Source: Cordilura impudica (taxonomy: Eukaryota > Arthropoda > Insecta > Diptera > Scathophagidae). From it: a stretch of DNA of 64,000 bases. The DNA is taken from positions 11,632,168 to 11,696,167 of the forward strand of contig OY821519.1 of the NCBI GenBank assembly GCA_963682025.1, given 5' to 3'. Below the pieces are notes generated by a model, which saw nothing but the letters and a program-made list of their open reading frames with translations, was not told the origin of the DNA and did no database searches. The position numbers were made by a program, and so were the translations under genes. Every line of letters starts with the position of its first letter. Position 1 is the first letter of the stretch. Of this stretch, positions 53,108-62,481 are shown one piece after another.

Positions 53108-54349
53108 TTACAAATTTAATCTATTGGGTGGCATTATTTTCCTCCCATATTTTGAAGTATACATATCGTTATTGTTCCTATTAGTATTAACTTCATCGAT
53201 TACATTTTCATTGTTACTAATATTAACATTCTTATTACTAACATTAGCACTAACATTTTCATCATTATGATCAGTTCTTACACTTTCATTATTTACATTT
53301 CCATTATTACTCAGGTTTTCACACCTGGTATTAAAATCATAATAAACATTTTCATTATTACTAGAATTCTTTTCTCTAATTTTCTCCTTTGTCAAATTGT
53401 CTAATTTTCTACCGATATTCATTATGTGCTGCCTGTTCCTTCTATAAACTACACCATTTTCATCCTTTACCAAAAATGATCTAGGCTCTCTACATTTTTC
53501 AATAATTTTACCTCTGAACCATACTGATGTTGGACTTTTCTTAAAATAAATTTGTTCATCTACTTCGATTGGTTTTAGATTAACTGAATTCCTATTGTAG
53601 TTTTTAGAGGCATTTAATTGTCTTTGTTTAAATTGTTCGTTTACTTTTTTCGAATTTACTAATTTTGGCTTTAAGTCATTTGAAAATGAAGGCAATTTCG
53701 TACGTAATTTTCTGCTCATTAGCAACTCCGAAGGACTTGGCAAACTATCCTTGGATGTTGTTCGATGCTGTAAAAAAGCTATATATGGGTCTGTACCAGA
53801 ATCCTTGCATTTGTATAAAATCTTCTTAATTGTTTGAATGGATCTTTCCGCGAGACCATTTGAACGAGATAAATAAGGACTCGATGTTACACCGTCAATA
53901 CCCCAGTCAATACAAAATTGTTTAAAATCGTTTGAATTGAAAGGCGGTCCGTTATCCGAAATTAAAATAGTAGGAATGCCGTGCCTTGCAAAAATTGATT
54001 TAAGTTTCGTTATCACCTGTATAGAAGAATAACCGGAACTCAAAAGTTCTACTTCAAAAAATTTTGAGTAATAGTCTACAACTATTAAATACATCCTCTT
54101 ATCAAATTCAAACAAATCACATCCGACTTTGTACCAAGGAATGTTACAAATATCATGAGTTTTCAGACTCTCTTTAGGATTAGCATTTCTGAATTTTAAA
54201 CAAATGCTGCAGTTAGATACCACGTTATAAATATCATTATTTATATTGGGCCAATAAATTGAAGCCCTTGCCAAACTCTGGCAACCTTGAATTCCCATAT
54301 GACCCTCATGTACATAGTGTAACATTTTCGATCTTAAACTTTTCGGCAC
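53108..54349 (-). pseudogene. Gypsy integrase region (3' part of pol)
   Basis: 413 codons. A zinc-binding H/C set (His14, His17, Cys47, Cys50) is followed by the catalytic core: Asp78 (GCDLFEF), Asp132 (SDNGPPFNS) and Glu168 (LAERSIQ), a D-D-35-E spacing. The C-terminal ~80 residues are asparagine-rich and repetitive (NNENV, NVSNKNVN). The annotated start codon is GTG; the frame continues upstream across a TAA (54350-54352) and a TAG (54395-54397) into RNase H, so this is the end of pol rather than a separate gene. All catalytic residues are intact. Confidence 0.92.
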
Positions 54350-54394
54350 TTAAATACGTTTATTTTTGAATAAAATACCCTTTACCACACTTAT

Positions 54395-56683
54395 CTAATC
54401 TTTAATGGGATAAAATTGTTGTACCTCCACATCAACTTGTTTCTTATTAACCGGCCAACCTTCTCTCACACAGTTCATAATTTTCTTAAAGGCTTGATCA
54501 TTTACAGTTTCCTGTTTAATCTTCTCAATTTGATTTTCAGGTAATGCCAATTGGCATATTAATGAGTTGCATTGTAAATCAATGTCTTTGTCTAAATCAG
54601 AAAGAATTTTTTCCTTAAGCGGTGCCCTAGACAAGGTATCAGCAATAAACAAATCCTTGCCTGGTTTATACACTACATTTAAATTATACGATAACAACCT
54701 TAACATGAATCTCTGAAGACGCGTTGGAATATTATACAAAGGTTTGTTAAACAGTGGAACAAGAGGTTTGTGATCTGTTTCAACAGTCACACTTGTACCA
54801 TAAATATACTGATGGAAACGTGTGCATCCAAACAATATAGCAAATAGCTCCTTTTCAATCTGTGCATAATTTATTTGACTGTCTGTCAGAGACGCAGATG
54901 CGTATGCTATAGGGTTTTCACCATGCATTATAACTGCACCTACCGCAAACTTTGAAGCATCCACTGATAGTGTAAGAGGTTTCTTCGTATCATAGTACGT
55001 TAAAACTGGAGCTTTCGTAATCTCCTTCTTTAAATTCTCAAATTCAATTTGTTGTTCATTGTTCCAACTCCAAACAGAATCATTTTTCAAAAGATCTCTC
55101 AAATGCTTGTTCTTATTTGACAAATTGTCAATAAATGACCCTAAATAGGTAATCATTCCTAAAAATCGTTGTAATTCCTGTTTATTTTTCGGTACGGGCA
55201 TTGCTAAAATCGATTCTATTCTTTTGTCATCGGGTTTTACACCTCTGTCACTAAATATATGACCAATAAACTTTATTTCAGTTTTTAAAATTGCTGACTT
55301 TGCTTTATTAAATTTTAAACCCACTTTCTTTCCCCTTTCTAAAACTTGATTTAAAATTTCATTATGCCTTTCCACACTTGATGCATGTATTAAAAAATCA
55401 TCCATATATATCACTAAACCTGATATATCACCAAAAAGTCTTATCATTTCAGCATGAAACATCTCAGGTGCTGAACTTACGCCAAATGGCAAACGTAGAA
55501 ATCGATATCTCCCAAATGGGGTGTTAAAGGTACATAGCCCAGATGATTCATCATCCAGTTTTACCATCCAAAAACCAGAATTTGCATCTAGCAAACTAAA
55601 AATTTTAGAACCACTCATACGAGATTTACATTCATCTATTGTAGGAAAATCAAATCTAGGTCTCACAATTACCTTATTTAAATTCCGCGGATCTAAACAC
55701 AATCTCAAACTACCATTTGATTTTGTTACTAACACGATTGAATTTACCCAATCTGTAGGTTCTTTCACCTCAGTAATAACATTCAATTTAACCATTCTCA
55801 TAATTTCATTTTTCAAAGGTTCATGAAGGCTAAACGGTACACGACGTGGCGGATCTATTACCGGCTGACAATTTGCTTTACTTTTCAAATGACACTCTTT
55901 CTTAAGCTGCCCTAACCCATTAAACATCTCTTTGTACTTTTCCAAAATGGTCTCACAATTTATTGTGTTGACTTTTCTAATTAAATTCATTATAGTGGCC
56001 AATTCAAGACCTATAATATTGTTACATTTCATGTTCACAATATAAAAAGATGCAGCATAAATTACATTATTATATAAAAAATCGACAAAAATCTTCCCAA
56101 CTACCGGTAATCTTTCCCCACTAAACGTAAATATATTATTATATACTTTATTATCTACCTTACTGATACCTAAGGTATTGAACGTGTTGATTGACATCAG
56201 ATTCGTTTGGGCTCCTGTATCCACCTGGCAAACTACTGTTTTTCCATTCAATTCTACGTTGACATTCCAAATATTTTTACTAAGCTTTTCACCAATAGTT
56301 CCAACAAATAGACTTTCTTCATCATCTTCTTCTTCTTCAGTATTATCAAAAACATTTTTTACGTATTTGTTCTTATTCAAATTACCAGCATTTCTTGAAA
56401 AACACATCCTAGCATAGTGATTTAATCTCCCACATGCATTGCATGTAACCCCATAAGCAGGGCACTTGTTGTTGTGTTTTTGGCCACATTTATTACAAAT
56501 GGCCGACGATTGTTGCTGCTTTTGTTGTTGTTGATACTGCTGCTTTTGATATTGTTGTTGTTGTTGTGGTTGCTTCTTTTGTACACGCTGGATTGCTGCT
56601 ACCACTGGTGCTTCTTCTTCTTGGACATTTTGCATACTGGCCAAATTTTCCTTCGCCATCTCTATACTTTTGGCAATCTCCAA
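54395..56683 (-). pseudogene. Gypsy gag C-terminus, protease, RT and RNase H
   Basis: 762 codons in one frame. Residues 38-58 are glutamine-rich. Two zinc knuckles follow: C63-x2-C66-x3-H70-x3-C74 and C81-x2-C84-x4-H89-x4-C94. The protease has DTG at 155-157 (VDTGAQTNLMS). RT runs from ~275 to 480 with LLDANSGFW (Asp366) and YMDD at 427-430. RNase H has SVDASKFAVGA (Asp575), the YAQIEKELFAI glutamate block and TDHKPL (Asp637). The knuckle pattern and RT resemble the mag/K02A2.6-like gypsy branch. The frame ends at TAG 54395-54397, 15 codons before a second stop. Confidence 0.93.
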
Positions 56684-56839
56684 AGCTCTCTTCCAATCGA
56701 AGCCAACAGAAAAATCTTAAACTGCTTACTCCAATTAGCCCATTCTGTTGCAATATTACGAGCTTTAACGTTAAAAAATGGCGTTGTTGACAAATATGAC
56801 GTTGCATTTTCTACCACTTGAGGCTTGTTGTCCGGCATT
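56684..56839 (-). pseudogene. Gypsy gag N-terminus, internally deleted
   Basis: From the ATG at 56839 (minus strand) a frame reads MPDNKPQVVENATSYLSTTP and ATEWANWSKQFKIFLLAS, a typical start of gypsy gag. It then changes frame at about 56700 and joins the C-terminal gag/pol frame. Only ~50 residues precede the join, far short of the few hundred expected, so most of the capsid region is deleted. Confidence 0.85.
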
Positions 56840-56981
56840 TTGTATATTTTTATTTTTCCTTAATGCAAAAACTACCAAACTGATTTTGTTTTGCTTAGAT
56901 TTTTTTTTTTTTTTTTCGTATTATTTATCAAGACTTCCCAATTATAACTTTCTTTAATTTTCCTTTAATTTTGGTTCGCTA

Positions 56982-56991
56982 CCTGACACCA
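56982..56991 (-). promoter_or_regulatory. Primer-binding site of the gypsy element
   Basis: On the minus strand TGGTGTCAGG starts 3 bases after the 5' LTR. It is complementary to a tRNA 3' end CCTGACACCA, which fits eukaryotic leucine tRNAs. Confidence 0.8.
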
Positions 56992-56994
56992 TAT

Positions 56995-57220
56995 TGTGTT
57001 AATTAAAAGACGTTATTAAAGATGACTTTCTCATTAAAGGATGACTTTATTAATTGTACATAAAAATATATAGAGATGATGAAATATACATATTTGTACC
57101 AAGTAGTACTTATGGTTACTTAGTATAAATACCAGTTACATTACATTTAAGGATTGCCATTAAGTACTTACTAAATACTATAAGGGTCGTTACAATAACA
57201 GTAGGGTGATTACCATAACA
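56995..57220 (-). repeat. 5' LTR of the gypsy element
   Basis: 226 bp, TG...CA ends, followed on the right by AGAGCTAT. See the 3' LTR for the two differences. Confidence 0.97.
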
Positions 57221-57439
57221 AGAGCTATCTAAAATATTTAGGACAAATTTTGCTAAGAACAATAGGTGAGAATATGGATGAGAAAAAACACCTGAGCGAG
57301 TTTTGGACCGATCTTGGTGACAAATTGTGTCTAAACTACTATCCGACAGGACTAACCTTGGTGCAAATTGCTTCCCGATCGGAAAACATCGATATCAAAA
57401 ATTGATTCATTTGACATGAAACATACTAATACGAAAAAA

Positions 57440-57960
57440 TTCAAATAAGTGCATATGGTAAAAATTGAAAAACAGTTGTCTTGAGTTACAAAACAATTCT
57501 TTTGATAGATATCCCACTCGCATCCCACTAAGCGACAAAAGCTCACAAAGCCAACAAAAGCTCTTAAAGGAAAAAACCTAAGCTTTCTTTTGAGCAAAAA
57601 AAAAATTCCTTTTTTTAAAAAAAGTCAAAAAAATTTTTGATTTTACAAAAAAAAAGTCAAACAATTTTTTTAAATTTTTTTTCCGAAAGACTGAAGAAAT
57701 AGCTATCTAAACTATTTGGGAGAAAATTTTCTAAGAACAATAGGTAATAAGTTCCGTTGCTTCCTGCCAAAACGCAATGTTTTGGCCTCATTTGGGTAAA
57801 TTTTGTGAAGCCAATTTTGACATCCTCGTGTTCAGATTGAAATGTTGCAAATAACTCTTTCAGGTTACAGAAAACCATTCTCTTCTGTTATGTTATGAAG
57901 GTATGTTACATACCTTCGGAAAGTTTAGTTTGTCTAGTTTCTCAGTATAAGTTTTATTTG
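57440..57960 (+). repeat. Tandem unit 2 of the 52246-58477 element
   Basis: Second copy with AAAAACAGTTGTCTTGAGTT, GATATCCCACTCGCATCCCA, GAAAGACTGAAGAAATAGCT and AAGAACAATAGGTAATAAGT. In this copy the segment after AATAGGTAATAAGT is replaced by the transposase fragment 57657-57878, then TACATACCTTCGGAAAG begins the next unit. Confidence 0.82.
57657..57878 (-). pseudogene. Transposase fragment, same family as 42730-44620
   Basis: Minus-strand frame reads NLKELFATFQSEHEDVKIGF and FTQMRPKHCVLAGSNGTY, aligning with LREMYALFRERHGEHKIGLS and FCELRPKNVVLVNACGTH of the transposase at 43712-44620. Only ~45 codons match; the rest of the frame is tandem-unit sequence. It shows that the 52246-58477 element is, or derived from, a member of the same transposon group. 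Confidence 0.75.
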
Positions 57961-58477
57961 TAAGGTTTTAGACACAAATCGGAAAAAATTCAAAATAGTG
58001 CATTTGTGAAAAATTGAAAAACCGTTGTCTTGAGTTACAAAACATTTATTTTGATAGATATCCCACTCCCATCCCACTAAGCGACCAAAAAGCTCTTAAA
58101 GGAAAAATCCTAAGCTTTCTAATGAAAAAAAAAAAAAAAAATGCCCGTTTTGAAAAAAAGGCAAAAAATGCTTAGTTTTAAAAAAAAATGTCTAAAAAAA
58201 ACTTTTTTTTTTTAAGTATTTTTTTCCGAAATATTGAAGAAATAGCTATCTAAAGTATTTGGGAGAAAATTTCCTAAGAACAATAGGTAATAAGTTACAT
58301 GGATGAGAAAAACACCTGTTTGGCCAAAATGTCAAACTCAGAGAAATCTTGACCGATCTTGTTGAAAAATTGTCTCTAAACTACTATCCAATAGGACTAA
58401 CCTTGGTGCAAATTTCATCCCGTTCGGAAGACATCGGTTTCAAAAGTTGGTGCACTTGACATGAAACGCCCCATATG
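57960..58477 (+). repeat. Tandem unit 3 and right terminus
   Basis: Third copy: AAAAACCGTTGTCTTGAGTT, GATATCCCACTCCCATCCCA, AAGAACAATAGGTAATAAGT, ACATGGATGAGAAAAACACC, TAAACTACTATCCAATAGG, CCCGTTCGGAAGACATCGGT and the terminal CATGAAACGCCCCATATG. Confidence 0.82.
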
Positions 58478-58483
58478 TTTGTT

Positions 58484-59178
58484 GGTCTGAGCTGTGTTTG
58501 TTTACATATATGTACGGGTTTTTTTATTCAGTGTGTGTTTTTTCGAACTGTGATATTTTGATACATTTGTATGGAAAGTGGTGTAGCTTTTTCCAAGGTT
58601 CAGAAAATACACACATGAAACACACAATGTTATGTTCAAAAGTAGCCAACACATATCTTTATTTTCATATCAATTATGTGCGTTTCTAAATTTTCTACGG
58701 TGCCCAACACAACCATGACTGTGTTCGTTTTAATATTTCGTTATTTACACGTTATATTTTAAGTCGTGTTTAAAATATAACTGAACTCGAACCTGTTTAT
58801 TGTACATGTTCTGTTTTTTCTTACTACACGAGCCACAACACGACTTAAAATATAACTGAACTCGAACCTGTTTATTGTACATGTTCTGTTTTTTTTTTTC
58901 AGTACACGTACCAGAACATGAACTTCAAATAAAGCAACACTCAAAAATGTGTGCTTTATGTGTGATTGAAACAAAAAGTACGTGATACAAAAATGTTCGT
59001 GTAAATAACTAAATATTAAAACGAACACAGTCATGGTTGTGTTGGGCACCGAAGAAATTTTAAAAACAAACATAATTGATATGAAAATAAAAATATGTGT
59101 GTGTTGGTCTAAGTTATGTTTGTTTACATATATGTACGAGTTTTTTATTCAGTGTGTGTTTTTTTCTGAACTCTGGCT
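58484..59178. repeat. Nested direct and inverted repeats
   Basis: A ~75-bp direct repeat (GTTTGTTTACATATATGTAC, TTTATTCAGTGTGTGTTTTT) occurs at 58495-58545 and 59116-59165. Between the copies lies an inverted pair 58641-58750 / 58993-59108 (CCAACACAACCATGACTGTG, ATCAATTATGT). Inside that pair is an ~83-bp tandem duplication (AAAATATAACTGAACTCGAA, TTTATTGTACATGTTCTG) at 58770-58890. This is likely a foldback-type MITE, family unknown. Confidence 0.75.
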
Positions 59179-59271
59179 TTTTCGAGTAGTAGTTCGCCAA
59201 CAGCACAATTATTGTTGGAAAACTATAAAGAAAATTATCTCGATATATTTGCAACTACAAACAGTAAAAAT

Positions 59272-59643
59272 CATGTGAGTCCGATCACAGGGAAGATGTG
59301 TAAACATCTTGTAATTAAAGATTTTTTATGTCATTTTTTAAAATCAAACAGAAAGCGTCATCTATGTATCACTTATAGCAAAAACTGTTTCAGCTAATTC
59401 AACAACCGTTTGCTGTAAAACGTTAAAAATATCCTAATATAAACGTATATAAGTGATACATAGATGACGCTTTTAAAAAAGTGGCATAAAAAAACAATTT
59501 TATATCTTAATATTTTCACCAATACAATCATGAGTCACACAGCGTTATCTGCTTCAGCTCACACCGATATGAGTTACGCTGTTTTTGTGATTGTATTGTA
59601 AAATATAAATTTAACCCCCTGCGCGTATAGATGTTTACACATC
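59272..59643 (+). mobile_element. Family M element, short copy without array (copy B)
   Basis: Starts TCATGTGAGTCCGATCACAG after an A run, has GATGTGTAAACATCT at 59292-59306, and ends CCCCCTGCGCGTATAGATGT then TTACACATC followed by AAAAA. An inner inverted repeat (AAGCGTCATCTATGTATCAC at ~59353 against GTGATACATAGATGACGCTT at ~59453) is unique to this copy. The 3' ~150 bp matches the array-bearing copies at 640-779 and 46616-46765. Confidence 0.85.
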
Positions 59644-59659
59644 AAAAATTTTTAGCAAG

Positions 59660-60600
59660 CCGTGATGGAATTTGTTTTTTACAGTTACATCAAACTTGAA
59701 ATAAGAGCAAATTTTCACACATTTGTATAGAAAGTGGCTGATCTTTTTTGAGTAGTTGTTAGTCATCTATGAATAGGGTCAGTTACGGGCAGAGACAAAA
59801 AAATTTTATTTTTTTATCTTCTGTTTTTTTATCGAGTAGTAGTTCCTCCAAGCTTCAACTTTTGGCGGAATGCTTTGAAACTTGAAGGGAGCGTTCTCTT
59901 TATATACACAGATCTAACGAATTTTCTGGAAAATATCATCAAACTTCAAATAAGAGCATATTTTCACATATTTGTACAGAAAGTGGCCAATATCATTCGA
60001 GTAGTGCTATACCAACGCCATAATTTTGGTCGAAATGGTTTAAAATTTTTTATGAATAATCTATGAATATAGTTAATTACACAGTGAAAAAATTTAAATT
60101 TTTTTTAATTTTTAATTTTAATTTTTTTTAATTTTTTTACACTTCTTGCAAAATTACCGATCTTTTTCGAGTAGTTGTTCCCTCACGCCAACATTTTTGT
60201 CGAAATGCTTTGCAGTTTTGAAAACATTTTCTCTACGTATATTCAGATTAAAATACTAAGAGCTTTTTCCAAGTGTTCTTGATTTTTTTTTTTTTTTTTT
60301 TTTTTTGTAAATAGGCATCAAACATTTACGAAGATCAGATTTTCATACATTTGAGTAGAAAGTAGATGATTTTTTTCGTGTAGTAGTTGGCCCACTTCAT
60401 ATTTTTTATCAGAGTAATCTATCAGTATAACACACTTCAAAATATATTAAATCATACCATGTATTTTGGGAAAAAAATTTTTTTTAAATGAAGTCAAACA
60501 TCTATGAAGTGAATATTTTCATACACTTGTATGGAAAGGCGTCGAGCTTTTTCGAGTAGTAGTTTGCACACGCCAGTAGAACAGTCTGATTCAAGTGAAA
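59660..60600. repeat. Degenerate ~190-bp tandem units with TTTTTCGAGTAGTAGTT core
   Basis: Five or six diverged units, each with ATTTTCATACATTTGTA.AGAAAGTGG, GATCTTTTTCGAGTAGT-like, CACGCCA and TTTTGGTCGAAATG. Cores lie near 59740, 59830, 60000, 60165, 60375 and 60550. Partial cores also occur at 58585 and 59185, so the array may once have extended left across the inserted elements. The poly-T tracts near 60110 and 60280-60305 are internal. Confidence 0.75.
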
Positions 60601-60714
60601 TTTAAAGATGATATTCTTGGTACTTGTACGATTCCAAAAAGTATACATTTGTTAGACTAGATGCTTATATTTATCTTTTTACATGCTTTAAAACATGAAA
60701 AATGTTAGCTTTTA

Positions 60715-60775
60715 CTACTCGAGCTACTCGTAAAGCTCGAGTAGCTTATTTACTACTCGAGTAGCTTGAGTAGTA
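60715..60775. repeat. CTACTCGAG palindrome cluster
   Basis: TACTACTCGAG, CTCGAGTAGC and TACTACTCGAGTAGC follow one another with GAGTAGTA at the end; most of the 60 bp can fold into hairpins built on CTACTCGAGTAG. Confidence 0.8.
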
Positions 60776-60779
60776 TATG

Positions 60780-61265
60780 TATGACATTCAACCAAGTATT
60801 TATATACATATCGCTCATTTGCGAGAAGACCAGCATAACTCAAAAGACTCGATTTTTGTGTTAATGATGCGAAATATGGGTCACACCGTAATCTAAAACA
60901 TATCAAAAAAAGATATTGATATCTCTTTCTCACATAGTGTGGCAACCAAAAGTTTGTACTTTAGTCAGCATTTAGGCAAAATTGAAAACTTTAAATGCAT
61001 TTATCTCGGTATCGCTTTGAGCTATGCCGGTCGTCTCACATATTATATTATTATAATCTATAATATTTATACAAGCATGTTCTTTAAGTTATTTAAGTTG
61101 GTTGTGTAGAGACATGTTCGGTATAGGTATGAGGTATGCCCGTAACTGTCCATAACGCAAATGTGTGTATGAAATTATAATAGTTGTTTCATGCATGACT
61201 GATCGCTTGAATGGGATTTTTTTTAATTATCAATATATGCGCTTTCTAAAATATGAAAAACACAC
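60780..61265. other. No gene recognised
   Basis: The minus-strand frame 60724-60945 includes part of the palindrome cluster and has no recognisable domain. Confidence 0.45.
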
Positions 61266-61270
61266 ATTTA

Positions 61271-61564
61271 AGGCCTAGTTAGCCACACGTAACCTTAACC
61301 AAACGTGTCAGCTGTTTTTTTCTGTTACATGAAAAGCAATTAGAGCAGTTACCGAACTCAACTGTCACGTAACCGGAACGTTCCTATCTGTTGAAAATAG
61401 ATTTTTGTTACGTTTGTACGTGACATTTGTGAACAGCTGATAAAGTTTGGTTAATTTTACACAGCAACATGCTGATCCGTTTTTTACGTTCTATAATTGC
61501 ACTAAATGTCAACGTTACATTTACGGTACGGATAAATTATAGCAACGTGTGGCTAACTAGGCCT
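61271..61564. mobile_element. MITE with ~20-bp TIRs and TTA duplication (PIF/Harbinger-like)
   Basis: 294 bp. Left AGGCCTAGTTAGCCACACGT and right, on the minus strand, AGGCCTAGTTAGCCACACGT are identical over 20 bases. Both sides are flanked by TTA (61268-61270, 61565-61567), which fits the 3-bp TWA target of PIF/Harbinger. Non-coding. Confidence 0.88.
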
Positions 61565-61569
61565 TTAGT

Positions 61570-62450
61570 CCTTTTGGATTGCTTTTTATATTTAATTATT
61601 TAATAAGTATTTTTATACTGAAATTATTCTCAAAGCTTTAGAAAGTCGCGCCGGAAATCGATTGAAAATTTCAAGTGTGTTTATTTGGGGCAAATATGAC
61701 TTTTTTTTTCAGATTTTACGAAAAATTCGCTCCATAGTTTCATTTTTTCAACAAGTTGTTATATGAATCGATATCACTACTAAATTATCTTTTTATAAAG
61801 CTATATAGCTGCAAAATCGAATAAAAACTCGCCAAGAAATAGCAAATGACCCAGACCATTTTTGTGCTAAAAAAAAACACCAGGTCGTGAAATTTGACGG
61901 AAATTTTTTCAACTTTAAACTAAAAATTAATTTATCATTTTTTTTTTGGTCTCTATACCTATAAGTAATTAGACTTGAAGTATTGTTTTATTACCACGTT
62001 GTTAACCTATTGCACAATGAGACCAAAAATGGAAAACTTTTTTGATGAATTTTTAAAAAATTTTCTTTAACAAAAGGATTTAAGGATTAAAGCTAAATTT
62101 ACACGATTTAAATTTTCTTCAAAATTTATTGAACAAAACTTTTGAAGATTTTATTGATGCCGTGTGTAAATAAGCATCAAAATCGCATCTGGCAATATTG
62201 ATAACTAAAAATAATTTGACAACAGGTTCATTCTTTTGATTCAATACATATCAGCTGTTTTTATTTACATATGTTTGTTGCGGCAAGTGGTAATGTAAAT
62301 AAATTTCTAAAAGAATAAAATTAAAATTAGTAAATTTTTATGAGTTGGCAAGTATTACTTATTTAATAACTTCATATAAATTTGTGGAATAATGTATCAA
62401 TATTTTTAAAAGTGATACCATAAATGATAATTTGCGCACCAATCGCAAGC
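61570..62450. other. No gene recognised upstream of the MADF pseudogene
   Basis: AT-rich. AATTTACACGATTTAAATTT and GCCGTGTGTAAATAAG near 62095-62175 form a loose inverted pair that could be the end of an older element. Confidence 0.4.
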
Positions 62451-62481
62451 AATAGAAAAAGTGGACAGGAGATGAACTGAG

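Larger units (their letters stand above)
52826..57220 (-). mobile_element. Ty3/gypsy LTR retrotransposon, young but defective
   Basis: Two 226-bp LTRs (52826-53051, 56995-57220) begin TGTGTTAATT and end ACCATAACA and differ at 2 positions. They are flanked by an identical 8-bp string AGAGCTAT on both sides. In minus orientation: 5' LTR, primer-binding site, short gag remnant with two zinc knuckles, protease, RT, RNase H, integrase, polypurine tract, 3' LTR. Internal deletion in gag and two in-frame stops between RNase H and integrase make it defective. The domain order puts integrase last, which is Ty3/gypsy; no env frame is seen. Confidence 0.95.
52246..58477. mobile_element. TIR element with ATGGGGCGTTTCATG ends, containing tandem units and a gypsy insertion
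   Basis: Left end TATGGGGCGTTTCATG (52246-52261) and right end, read on the minus strand, TATGGGGCGTTTCATGTCAA from 58475. The inverted match extends inward over CCAACTTTTGA.ATCGAT and TCTTCCGA.CGGGA. The interior is three diverged direct copies of a ~0.5-kb unit plus a transposase fragment (57657-57878). A gypsy element (52826-57220) interrupts the first unit. The flanks are palindromic (AATATGG / CCATATG), so the duplication is ambiguous. Confidence 0.75.

Noticed and set aside
53108..54349. Separate integrase gene starting at a GTG codon
   Set aside because: The frame is continuous with RNase H except for two stop codons, so it is the end of pol in a defective element, not an independent gene.
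52826..57220. Errantivirus-type env gene in the gypsy element
   Set aside because: After integrase only an Asn-rich tail and the polypurine tract remain; no additional frame with a signal peptide or transmembrane segment fits between them.
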